Source: Bacillota bacterium
GTDB taxonomy: Bacteria > Bacillota > Clostridia > DSM-8532
NCBI GenBank assembly: GCA_023446675.1
Contig: JAEXPO010000404.1
Location: 1-6,460, forward strand
DNA: 6,460 nt
Direction: 5' to 3'
Below the pieces are notes generated by a model. The model searched no databases, had not been told where the DNA came from, and saw nothing but the letters and a program-made list of their open reading frames with translations. The position numbers and the translations under genes are program-made. Positions 1 through 5,785 of this stretch are shown here, piece by piece; within the stretch, counting starts at the first letter, position 1, and every line of letters begins with the position of its first letter.

Positions 1-571
1 CCCATTCGGAAATAACTGCCCCCATAATGCTGTAGGTGGCTGATATTTTCAGTCCCGAGAACAAATCGGGCAGGGCCTGGGGAATTCTTGACAGTCTAAA
101 AATACGCCACCGGGTGGCACCCATAACCCTAAGGAGGGCATCCCCATCCGGATCCGAGCGCAGGAGCCCCTGGCCCAGGGTTAAAGCAATGGGAAAAAAG
201 CATACCAGAATGATTATCAGGATTTTGGGCAGAAGGCCAAAACCGAACCATACGGCAAATAAGGGAGCCAGCACCACCAGAGGAATTGTCTGGGATATAA
301 CAAACAAGGGGTGCAGGGCCCTTCGCAGTGTATCAAAATAGCCGATGAGAAGGCCAAAGATAATCCCCATTGCTATGGAAAACAAAAGGCCAAGCACGGC
401 CTCCCTTAAGGTTGCCAGAGAATGGAGAAGCAGTACCTCCCTCATTTTTACAAGCTCTTTTACCACGTTTACCGGGGTAGGCAGCAAATACTCGGGAATT
501 CCGGCAAGCATGACGCCTGCCTGCCATAGCACGGCAAGGCCCAAAAGCACCGCCGGCGGCAGAAGATCCAT
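1..571 (-). CDS. ABC transporter permease, SsuC/ThiX-like, likely thiamine or HMP uptake (C-terminus cut by window edge)
   Basis: This is an inner-membrane permease of the BPD_transp_1 (SsuC/TauC/ThiX) family. I translated the minus strand from the ATG at 569-571 and found 190 open codons to the window edge. Family members have about 250 residues, so roughly the last quarter is missing. Several hydrophobic segments are visible. The family-typical stretch SQTIPLVVLAPLFAVWFGFG lies near residues 87-106, and an EAA-type cytoplasmic loop (MGATRWRIFRLSRIPQALP) is the likely docking site for the ATPase. The gene starts 16 bases after the stop of the thiamine-binding protein gene and shares its TPP-riboswitch leader. 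Thiamine, HMP or a related precursor is therefore the inferred substrate, as in ThiXYZ systems. The ATPase and substrate-binding protein would lie beyond the left edge. The ribosome binding site is weak (GCGGGA), so translation may be coupled to the upstream gene. The family is confident; the substrate is inferred from context. Confidence 0.9.
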   Translation of the reverse strand, partial: MDLLPPAVLLGLAVLWQAGVMLAGIPEYLLPTPVNVVKELVKMREVLLLHSLATLREAVLGLLFSIAMGIIFGLLIGYFDTLRRALHPLFVISQTIPLVVLAPLFAVWFGFGLLPKILIIILVCFFPIALTLGQGLLRSDPDGDALLRVMGATRWRIFRLSRIPQALPDLFSGLKISATYSIMGAVISEW

Positions 572-587
572 ACGGTTTTCCCGCTTT

Positions 588-881
588 TTATTTATCCCGG
601 TATTTTCCGATTTTTTCTTCAATGGTAACGCCCTCCGGACGATAATCAATTTTTACCATGGACATAACCCGGGCGGCACCTTCCCGAATGCAAATAAGCT
701 GAGCCTTCTTAACAATTTCCATAAGCTCGTCCAGCTCACCCTCCATTGTTGTTTCCATGGGCCCAACCTCATAGGCTACCCCGCTTTCCTGAATCATCTC
801 AATAACCCTGTCCACCACAGGGTAAACCCTATCCGGTGCTACATTGGGTATAACCTGAAGACTTACGTTTATCTTAGCCAT
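588..881 (-). CDS. MTH1187/YkoF-type thiamine-binding protein (DUF77)
   Basis: This small cytoplasmic protein of 97 residues matches the length of the MTH1187 (DUF77, Thiamine_BP) family, which has a ferredoxin-like fold and is known to bind thiamine-like ligands. Family hallmarks visible are the N-terminal strand MAKINVSLQVIPN, the segment ESGVAYEVGPMETTMEGELD (residues 32-51), and the helix and strand around EGAARVMSMVKIDYRPEG. The C-terminus ends in an EEKIGKY-type helix. The start is supported by GGAAGGG about 9 bases upstream of the ATG. It is the first gene after the TPP riboswitch and terminator and precedes the permease by 16 bases. It may buffer or deliver the pyrimidine or thiamine ligand in the cell, but its exact role in such operons is not settled. 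The family call is strong; the ligand is inferred from family and riboswitch. Confidence 0.92.
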   Translation of the reverse strand: MAKINVSLQVIPNVAPDRVYPVVDRVIEMIQESGVAYEVGPMETTMEGELDELMEIVKKAQLICIREGAARVMSMVKIDYRPEGVTIEEKIGKYRDK

Positions 882-943
882 ATGACTTATCCCTTCCGTA
901 TCTTTTTCTTCCTTTTTACCCTAATCGGTTTGCCGGGCGAGCA

Positions 944-974
944 TAAAAGAAAGCTGCCCAACCCAGGCAGCTTT
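944..974 (-). terminator. Intrinsic terminator of the TPP riboswitch
   Basis: Read on the minus strand, the sequence forms a 9-bp stem, AAAGCTGCC pairing with GGCAGCTTT (plus-strand arms 966-974 and 950-958). The loop is 7 bases, and the U-rich run TTTCTTTT follows. The hairpin lies 16 bases after the aptamer P1 stem and about 60 bases before the thiamine-binding protein gene. This is the expected position of an expression platform that stops transcription when TPP is bound. No complete coding frame precedes it in this transcript, so it is an attenuator and not an end-of-gene terminator. Confidence 0.88.
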
Positions 975-990
975 ATCTTGTCCACGTTGC

Positions 991-1080
991 GCATTCCCTA
1001 CGCTGGTATTAGCCAGATCAGGTAAAATAATGGTCGGAGCATCAAGCTCCCTCTCAGCCGGTTAACCGGCTCCCACATGC
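991..1080 (-). promoter_or_regulatory. TPP riboswitch (THI-box) aptamer
   Basis: The minus strand carries the conserved TPP aptamer blocks in the right order. A stem GCCGG-TTAA-CCGGC (plus 1057-1070) is followed directly by the TGAGA pyrimidine-sensor motif (1052-1056). After that come ACCTGATCTGG (1013-1023), CTAATACCAGCG and TAGGGAA (about 995-1012). A short P1 can form between GCAT at 1077-1080 and ATGC at 991-994. Between TGAGA and CCTGATC there is an extra hairpin, GGAGC-TTGAT-GCTCC, which corresponds to a variable P3a-type arm. The aptamer precedes a terminator and a thiamine-binding protein plus permease. It should therefore reduce expression of the uptake genes when thiamine pyrophosphate is abundant. 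Confidence 0.96.
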
Positions 1081-1094
1081 TGTTATTCTGTTAT

Positions 1095-1122
1095 ACCCAA
1101 CAGGCCCGTCAGGACTTTGGGT
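1095..1122 (-). other. 5' leader hairpin just upstream of the TPP aptamer
   Basis: On the minus strand ACCCAA pairs with TTGGGT (outer 6 bp), and inside it GTCC pairs with GGGC across a TGAC loop with one G-U pair. If the promoter at 1132-1161 is correct, this hairpin starts within a few bases of the RNA 5' end and lies about 14 bases before the aptamer. It could protect the 5' end of the transcript or act in folding. It is not part of the standard TPP aptamer. The structure is seen in the sequence; its function is unknown. Confidence 0.45.
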
Positions 1123-1131
1123 TTCGAGTTT

Positions 1132-1161
1132 ATTCTAAACATATCCTCACGGGCTTGTCAA
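1132..1161 (-). promoter_or_regulatory. Sigma-A-type promoter of the thiamine uptake operon
   Basis: The minus strand has a perfect -35 box TTGACA (plus 1156-1161) and a -10 box TAGAAT (plus 1132-1137) separated by 18 bases. Transcription would start near 1124-1126, just ahead of the leader hairpin and the TPP aptamer. The fit to consensus and the position agree with each other. The promoter lies between the stop of the upstream small membrane protein gene and the riboswitch, so the thiamine operon is probably an independent unit. Confidence 0.75.
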
Positions 1162-1193
1162 GAAAAATAAGATTTTGCTCCGGAATACTCCCT

Positions 1194-1520
1194 TCAGCCC
1201 ACCGAATGGTTGATGCTGCCATCGTCCAGATAATCCTTGGCCATGCTATACCATTTCTGGACGCTGGCCTTTAAATAATCCTCGGAGACGAACAGCTTCA
1301 GCCATGCCGGAAGGTATTTGTAAACAATGCGCACAACAAAATCATACTTAATTGTCCCATCCGCTTCGGAAAAGGTTCTCTCCGCAAGTAGCATCATTTT
1401 ATAGGCTATCTCCCGAACCTCCGTCCACTTTTTGGCGATTGCAAGATAAACAATAAGAATCAGAAAAACCAGAATGACCAACAGGCTCAATCCGTTCTCT
1501 GTTAAAAATTGAACAAGCAT
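1194..1520 (-). CDS. Small one-TM protein, LL-H-type phage holin-like
   Basis: The protein has 108 residues with a single N-terminal hydrophobic helix at about residues 10-29 (GLSLLVILVFLILIVYLAIA). A charged, mostly helical cytoplasmic part follows. The arrangement of a short outer end, one TM, an AERTF segment, then a conserved-looking KYDFVVRIVYKYLP stretch and a final EDYLKASVQKWY helix resembles LL-H-type holins (Phage_holin_6-like). That similarity is recalled by pattern and not verified. AAGGAAG lies 9 bases before the ATG and supports the start. There are no phage lysis or structural genes around it, so it may be a domesticated or unrelated membrane protein. It ends 33 bases before the -35 box of the thiamine operon. 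It is certainly a plausible gene; its function is unknown. Confidence 0.75.
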   Translation of the reverse strand: MLVQFLTENGLSLLVILVFLILIVYLAIAKKWTEVREIAYKMMLLAERTFSEADGTIKYDFVVRIVYKYLPAWLKLFVSEDYLKASVQKWYSMAKDYLDDGSINHSVG

Positions 1521-1549
1521 GAGCTTTATCTTCCTTAATATTTGTTCTC

Positions 1550-1577
1550 TTTATAACCATATGAAAAATAATGCTAA
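1550..1577 (-). promoter_or_regulatory. Possible promoter of the small holin-like gene
   Basis: On the minus strand a -10-like TATAAA (plus 1550-1555) is preceded by a weak -35-like TTAGCA (plus 1572-1577) with a 16-base spacer. It lies just upstream of the AAGGAAG ribosome binding site of the 108-residue gene. The region is AT-rich, so chance matches are likely and the call is tentative. Confidence 0.35.
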
Positions 1578-1620
1578 ATGTTGATTCTTCTCAGGCGGGG
1601 ATATTGGAGAAAATCATGAA

Positions 1621-2871
1621 TTAAGCCATTTTTTTAGATTGCCGGGTTAACATTAAAAAGATTAACCCAAGAACAAACATAACACCGCCAAAAACGAAGA
1701 GCAGCGAACGTGTACCGGCCAAATCGGAAACCAGGCCGTAAGCAATAGGGCTTATGATGCTGGCCGCAAAGGTAAAGGCGTAATAATATCCCGTATACCG
1801 TCCTGTTTGTCCCTGGGGCGCCATCTGCGTAATGGTGGGATAAGCATTGGCATTTATAAACGCCCAGCCAATACCGCTTACAGCCAGGATAACCCCAAGA
1901 AGCTCCGGCGAATTGATGAAGAACACACAAATAAATGCCAGAACGATTATGCCATTGCCTAAAAGCATGGCCCTCCTCCTGCCGATTTTCGCCCCCAGAA
2001 GACCGCCAGGATAAGCGCTGGCCATAAAGGATAAGGCCATTGGGGCTAAAAGCTTTGTAGAATCTCCGGGATGGGTGCCGAACCTTTCCTGACAGAAAAG
2101 CGTAAAAAATGAGTTGATGCACTCAAAGCCGCAAAACCAGAAAAAGACGGTGATTAAAAGAAAAATAAGGGATTTGTTTGTTACAAAAAGAGGCTTTGCT
2201 CCCTTTTTCCCAATAAAAAGGCCTGTATCAACACCTGTCCCGCCTTCATCATCAGCAGCGGAATAAGGCTCCTCCGGCTCCTTATGAAAGAAAAGGAGAA
2301 CGCCCAGAGCCAGCAGCATAACCATACCGCCCATAATAAAGGGAAAGTAAGGGCTCTCTTTAAAAAGCATGCCCCCTACCAGAAAAGCAATAATGGAGCC
2401 CAAACCACCCATGGCGTTAATGATACCGTTCGCCCGGCTTCGCAGGGCAGGCGGCGTGGCGTCGGGCATCATGGCAACCGCAGGGGCGCGGTAAACACTC
2501 ATGGCTAAATTCATACCTATAACGAAAATCATAAGTACGGGAAGAAGAAGCTTTCCCCCGGGGAGAATCCCTCCTATGGCACTGTAGGTGGGAATGAGCA
2601 TAAAAAACAAAGCCGCAGCGGGAACGCCGAATATAATAAATGGCATTCTTCTGCCGAATTTTGTTTTGGTGTTGTCACTGAGCCTTCCAAAATAGGGCTG
2701 AAGCAGAATGCCGAAAAGATTGTCTACCGTCATGATGGCACCAACTAAAGCGGAGCTGCTGATAAGTTCACTTAAAAAAACAGGAACATAATTGTTGTAA
2801 ATCGTCCATGCCAGGCTTATAGTAAAGAATGCAAGCCCAATGACCAGGGTTTTACCTATGTTTAAGCGCAT
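1621..2871 (-). CDS. MFS transporter, SLC45/GPH-like (possible sugar:cation symporter)
   Basis: This integral membrane protein of 416 residues is full length for the major facilitator superfamily and has about 12 hydrophobic helices. The loop after helix 2 carries the signature GRLSDNTKTKFGRRMPFI (residues 62-79), preceded by DNLFGILLQPYFG. This RxGRR-type motif is typical of SLC45/sucrose-transporter-like and GPH-type carriers. A second family segment, MMPDATPPALRSRANGIINA (residues 134-153), lies in the middle of the N-terminal half. A charged central loop (about 196-232) separates the two halves, and the second half repeats a shortened GRRR motif near residue 298. An excellent ribosome binding site, AAGGAG, lies 9 bases before the ATG. 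Sugars are transported by known relatives, but no sugar enzyme is adjacent, so the substrate remains open. It appears to be transcribed alone. Confidence 0.9.
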   Translation of the reverse strand: MRLNIGKTLVIGLAFFTISLAWTIYNNYVPVFLSELISSSALVGAIMTVDNLFGILLQPYFGRLSDNTKTKFGRRMPFIIFGVPAAALFFMLIPTYSAIGGILPGGKLLLPVLMIFVIGMNLAMSVYRAPAVAMMPDATPPALRSRANGIINAMGGLGSIIAFLVGGMLFKESPYFPFIMGGMVMLLALGVLLFFHKEPEEPYSAADDEGGTGVDTGLFIGKKGAKPLFVTNKSLIFLLITVFFWFCGFECINSFFTLFCQERFGTHPGDSTKLLAPMALSFMASAYPGGLLGAKIGRRRAMLLGNGIIVLAFICVFFINSPELLGVILAVSGIGWAFINANAYPTITQMAPQGQTGRYTGYYYAFTFAASIISPIAYGLVSDLAGTRSLLFVFGGVMFVLGLIFLMLTRQSKKMA

Positions 2872-2911
2872 GTAAAAATACTCCTTAAAAGATTAGCGGT
2901 TTGGCATACCT

Positions 2912-2920
2912 AATATAACA
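2912..2920 (-). promoter_or_regulatory. Extended -10 promoter candidate for the MFS gene
   Basis: The minus strand reads TGTTATATT. This gives a -10-like TATATT (plus 2912-2917) with an upstream TG one base away, the pattern of an extended -10 promoter. No convincing -35 box is present; TTTTGG, 16 bases upstream, is a poor match. It lies about 25 bases before the AAGGAG site of the transporter. Confidence 0.4.
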
Positions 2921-2989
2921 TAAAAACCCCGGCCCAAAAGTTAAATTAGAAAAACTTAATCTTTTCTTTAACAATTATTAAAACATTTT

Positions 2990-3277
2990 TCATACCCGCA
3001 GGTGCTCGGTCTCCACATGGGTCAGCTCCACCTGAGTCTGTGCTTCTATGAAGTTAATAACAGAGGACATCATGCTGTCTGCATGGCCTGGATCATTTGA
3101 AACGCACACCACTCCTATCTTTGCATAATTCCACGAATCCAGCTGATCAATTTCGGCTACCGAAGCGTTGAATTTATTTTTCATACGCTCAATCAGGCTT
3201 TTTAAAATACGCCTCTTATCCTTTAAGGACTGAGGTTCACTCATATAAAGACTTGCCTGTAAAATTCCTATTATCAT
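2990..3277 (-). CDS. DUF503 (YlxP-like) family protein
   Basis: This soluble protein of 95 residues is the normal size for DUF503 (PF04456). The family pattern is clear: an N-terminal strand MIIGILQASLYM, the hallmark SLKDKRRILKSLIERMKNKF (residues 17-36), NASVAEIDQLDSWNYAKIG after it, and a C-terminal helix ending near VETEHLRV. In Bacillus, ylxP sits in the nusA-infB cluster, and its molecular role is poorly known. Here the gene stands alone, divergent from a phosphatase-type response regulator. GGAGG lies only 4 bases before the ATG, which is a little tight. A near-consensus sigma-A promoter (TTTACA, 17 bases, TATAAT) drives it, so it is probably well expressed. The family is confident; the function is unknown. 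Confidence 0.92.
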   Translation of the reverse strand: MIIGILQASLYMSEPQSLKDKRRILKSLIERMKNKFNASVAEIDQLDSWNYAKIGVVCVSNDPGHADSMMSSVINFIEAQTQVELTHVETEHLRV

Positions 3278-3291
3278 ATTGCCTCCGGGCG

Positions 3292-3320
3292 TTGCCTTTA
3301 GAGCAAGCGCTTGATATTAT
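3292..3320 (+). promoter_or_regulatory. Promoter candidate for the response regulator-kinase operon
   Basis: The plus strand has TTGCCT (3292-3297), a 17-base spacer and TATTAT (3315-3320), which is 4/6 and 5/6 of the sigma-A consensus. Transcription would start near 3327, about 55 bases before the likely TTG start of the response regulator. The -10 box overlaps the -10 box of the opposing DUF503 promoter, and the palindrome CAAGCGCTTG fills most of the spacer. Confidence 0.5.
3304..3313. promoter_or_regulatory. Palindrome CAAGCGCTTG, possible operator
   Basis: This is a perfect 10-bp inverted repeat in the divergent intergenic region. It sits between the -35 and -10 boxes of the plus-strand promoter and at the predicted start point of the minus-strand promoter. 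A protein bound here could block both. The central AAGCGCTT fits the core of LacI/CcpA-type operators (AARCGNTT), but the outer cre positions match poorly. A regulatory role is inferred from position only. Confidence 0.4.
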
Positions 3321-3347
3321 TATAAGGGTCTATGACTTAAATGTAAA
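3319..3347 (-). promoter_or_regulatory. Strong sigma-A-type promoter of the DUF503 gene
   Basis: On the minus strand TTTACA (plus 3342-3347) is followed after exactly 17 bases by a perfect TATAAT (plus 3319-3324). Transcription would begin near 3312, inside the CAAGCGCTTG palindrome, giving a leader of about 35 bases before the ATG. It is one of the two best promoter matches in the window. Confidence 0.75.
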
Positions 3348-3381
3348 AGAGTTAATGATATCTAAGGAGATGACGGACTTC

Positions 3382-4548
3382 TTGTCTAAAGTATTATTAA
3401 TCGATGACGAGGTTGCCATTCTGGAAAACCTGAAATTTATCCTCAATCTTGAGGGTTATGAGGTGGTATGCGCCACAGGTGGCAGAGAAGGCATCGATGT
3501 GTTCCAGAGTCAGGGCAATTTTGATGTGGTGCTCACCGATATGCGCATGCCGGGCATGGATGGAACTGAAGTTCTCCAGGCTCTTAGAAAACTGGATCCT
3601 GATATGGGCGTTATTATTCTCACCGGCCACGGGGATATGGAAACCGCCGTAAACACCATGCGTGAAGGTGCCTATGATTATCTTAACAAGCCTGTTTACG
3701 TGGACAAGCTCTTAGTCTGTGTGGAAAATGCAATAAAAAAAAGACAGCTTATGCGGGAGAACAAGCAGCTCCAGCAGGATCTTCTCCGCCAGAATAATTA
3801 TTTCAAAACAATAAATGAATCCGCTCAGCAAATCCTTTTGAGCATGTGCCCTCTCTCCCCGCCTCAGTTCAACTGCCTGAAAACCGCCGCTATTTATAAA
3901 AGCTGCGATCGTGTGGGCGGCGACATGTATGATATTTTTGAGCTGGGAGAGAAAATACTTTTTTACGTCTTTGACGTATGCGGACATGGCATACTCTCTG
4001 CCGTAATGACGATGATCCTGAAATCAAGCTTTGATAATTTAAAATCCCTTTATTCCATGGCAGGCATCCTCCCTGAGCTGGATAAAGTTGTTGAGCATAT
4101 CAATATTGAAATGCTCCAGAACTCCTCCTCCGCCATGTTTGCCACCCTTTTTGTAGGGCTCTACGATGAAAAAACAAGGGAAATGACTTATATTTCTGCG
4201 GGACATATTGACCAGTATCTTTTGTCCGGGGGCGAGGTTCAGGTTCTGGGCTCAACAGGCACGGTACTTGGATTATTTGAAGAAGTCCGTTTTGAGCCTG
4301 TCCGCCTGCAGCTGGAGCCCGGCAGCCGCTTATTTCTCTTTTCAGACGGAATTATTGAAATTTGGAAGGACGAAATTATATTATCCACAGAGCGCATTAT
4401 TGAAGAAATCAGAGAAAATAAGGACAAGATATTAAATAAGACCATTGAAAGAATATACATTAATCTGCTATCCCTATACCGTGATAAAAAGCCGGACGAC
4501 GACATTACCCTGGTGGGAATGGAATTTCTGAAAGAAGGAGAGGGCTGA
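3382..4548 (+). CDS. Response regulator with SpoIIE/RsbU-type PP2C phosphatase output
   Basis: This soluble two-domain signalling protein has 388 residues from the TTG at 3382. The N-terminal REC domain (about 1-118) has acidic residues D8/D9, phospho-acceptor D53 in LTDMRMPGMDG, T81 and K103. A helical linker rich in K, R, Q and N (about 119-150) follows. The C-terminal SpoIIE/PP2C domain (PF07228-like) has metal-binding motifs GGDMYD (D181, D184), DVCGHG (D198), SDG (D322) and DDDIT (about 372-374), so all key acidic residues are present. Phosphorylation by the adjacent kinase probably controls dephosphorylation of a Ser/Thr-phosphorylated partner, typically a STAS anti-anti-sigma protein; none is in the window. 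The start is uncertain. ATG codons at 3355 and 3370 lack a well-placed ribosome binding site. AAGGAG at 3364-3369 is 12 bases before the TTG, which gives a typical MSKVLLIDDE N-terminus. The frame stays open back to an ATG at 3253, upstream of the promoter. Confidence 0.93.
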   Translation: MSKVLLIDDEVAILENLKFILNLEGYEVVCATGGREGIDVFQSQGNFDVVLTDMRMPGMDGTEVLQALRKLDPDMGVIILTGHGDMETAVNTMREGAYDYLNKPVYVDKLLVCVENAIKKRQLMRENKQLQQDLLRQNNYFKTINESAQQILLSMCPLSPPQFNCLKTAAIYKSCDRVGGDMYDIFELGEKILFYVFDVCGHGILSAVMTMILKSSFDNLKSLYSMAGILPELDKVVEHINIEMLQNSSSAMFATLFVGLYDEKTREMTYISAGHIDQYLLSGGEVQVLGSTGTVLGLFEEVRFEPVRLQLEPGSRLFLFSDGIIEIWKDEIILSTERIIEEIRENKDKILNKTIERIYINLLSLYRDKKPDDDITLVGMEFLKEGEG

Positions 4549-4549
4549 T

Positions 4550-5785
4550 TTGCATTACGACGCATCGAAAATTCCCCCTGAAGCCTTGCTGGAAGGGATA
4601 TTGAACAGCCCTATTCCCATCGCTCTTATCGTAACGGATAAAGAAAAGCAGGTGCTTCTCTGGAACGAAGGCGCTCAGCTTTTGTTTGAGTATTCCAAGG
4701 AAGAGGTTTTGGGCAAGAAGCTTCCCCATATTGCTCCCTCCCTAACCCCTCCCACCCTTTCAAGCTCTAATAAAAGCAATACGGAGGAAACTGCGGATCT
4801 CAGAGAATATCTGGGGGAAATTCTCACCAAATCCGGAGCGGTCCTGTCGGTTAAGGTGAGCCTGACGGATTGCTATTATGAGCCTTTGGGCTTTCATGGC
4901 GATCTCTATGCCGTTCGTGATATTTCCAGAGAGAAAATACTGGCGTATGCCAATAAGCTTGAAAGCCTCAATGCTCAAAAAACCCCTGCAGTAAGTGAAA
5001 AAGACAGCCGGATTATTCAATCTCTCAAGCTGGCCATGCTGGGTGAGATGGCCACCAGCGTGGCTCACGAAATCAACCAGCCCCTGGGCTCCATAAGCCT
5101 AATCACCCAGGGCATAAAAAAAGCAGCGGAAAAAGGTCTTTTAAATACAGCCATGCTTTTTGACCGGTTGTCCGCCTTCAATGCTCAGATTGAGCGGATA
5201 AGCCGTATTATCAATCATTTGCGGGTATTTGGCAGGCAGGCTCCGGAGGAGCTGGTGCCGGTGGAAATCAACAGGCCTGTTCAGGACGTTTTCGTCCTTC
5301 TGGGACAGCAGCTTATCAATCACCGCATCATGGTAAGCACGGAGCTGGCTTCCCGGCTTCCCCCTGTTCTTGCGGATGCCAACAAGCTGGAGCAGGTTTT
5401 TTTAAACCTTGTCAGCAATGCCCGTGATGCACTGAACGAGCAGGAAAGCAAGGTAAAAAGGCTTTTGGAGGGAAACGATCCTCCGGACTGGGCTTTGTTC
5501 TGGCAGAAAAAGTTGTCCATCCGCACCTATCTCTCCGACGGCTTTGTCTGCACGGAGTTTAGGGATACGGCCGGCGGAGTGCCGGAAAACATAAGGGATA
5601 AAATTTTCGAGCCCTTCTTTACAACCAAGGAAATAGGCAAGGGAACGGGTCTTGGCTTATCCATTTCCTATGGCATCATCCGCTCCTTCAGCGGCGAAAT
5701 CAAAATGGAGAGCACGGATAATAAGGGTACCGTCTTCAGGGTGTGCCTGCCTGCCATTGAAGCCGGAGGAACCCATGCGCATTGA
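4550..5785 (+). CDS. Soluble PAS-domain sensor histidine kinase
   Basis: This 411-residue kinase has no transmembrane segment and no signal peptide, so it should sense a cytoplasmic cue. A PAS domain (about 10-135) shows [17 protein letters not shown] and [11 protein letters not shown] and ends in AVRDISREK. The dimerisation domain carries [18 protein letters not shown] with phospho-acceptor H173, of the type seen in DctB/NtrB-like kinases. The ATPase domain has an N box [10 protein letters not shown] (N290), a G1 box DTAGGVP (D339), an F box IFEPFFTTK and a G2 box GKGTGLGLS (363-371). About 20 extra residues rich in charge and tryptophan (about 296-318) sit between the N and G1 boxes. It starts with TTG, 9 bases after AAGGAG and one base after the stop of the response regulator gene. 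No in-frame ATG precedes the kinase core. It is the likely partner of the upstream phosphatase regulator. Confidence 0.94.
   Translation: MHYDASKIPPEALLEGILNSPIPIALIVTDKEKQVLLWNEGAQLLFEYSKEEVLGKKLPHIAPSLTPPTLSSSNKSNTEETADLREYLGEILTKSGAVLSVKVSLTDCYYEPLGFHGDLYAVRDISREKILAYANKLESLNAQKTPAVSEKDSRIIQSLKLAMLGEMATSVAHEINQPLGSISLITQGIKKAAEKGLLNTAMLFDRLSAFNAQIERISRIINHLRVFGRQAPEELVPVEINRPVQDVFVLLGQQLINHRIMVSTELASRLPPVLADANKLEQVFLNLVSNARDALNEQESKVKRLLEGNDPPDWALFWQKKLSIRTYLSDGFVCTEFRDTAGGVPENIRDKIFEPFFTTKEIGKGTGLGLSISYGIIRSFSGEIKMESTDNKGTVFRVCLPAIEAGGTHAH

Noticed and set aside
345..1025. Long open frame on the plus strand (226 codons)
   Set aside because: It lies opposite the permease, the thiamine-binding gene and the riboswitch, all of which have clear family or motif support on the minus strand. 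Its translation shows no recognisable domain, and no ribosome binding site was seen.
1175..1193. Terminator after the holin-like gene
   Set aside because: GGA/TCC pairing is only 3 bp, and the nearby T-run belongs to the upstream flank of the thiamine operon promoter.
1570..1620. Possible terminator after the MFS gene
   Set aside because: Only TTCTC/GAGAA pairs around a 14-base loop, with no U-run after it, so it does not qualify.
1634..2122. Second minus-strand open frame of 162 codons
   Set aside because: It lies inside the MFS transporter gene in another frame, while the transporter frame has full-length family motifs.
2936..2965. AT-rich inverted repeat (AAAAG/CTTTT with TTAA arms) after the DUF503 gene
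   Set aside because: The stem is almost all A-T with a bulge and no clear U-tract, so it is too weak to call a terminator.
3304..3313. Full CcpA cre site at the palindrome
   Set aside because: The core AAGCGCTT fits, but the outer TG/CA positions mostly do not, so I list it only as a generic possible operator.
3253..3381. N-terminal extension of the response regulator from the ATG at 3253
   Set aside because: It overlaps the DUF503 start and both promoters, has no good ribosome binding site, and precedes the normal REC domain start.
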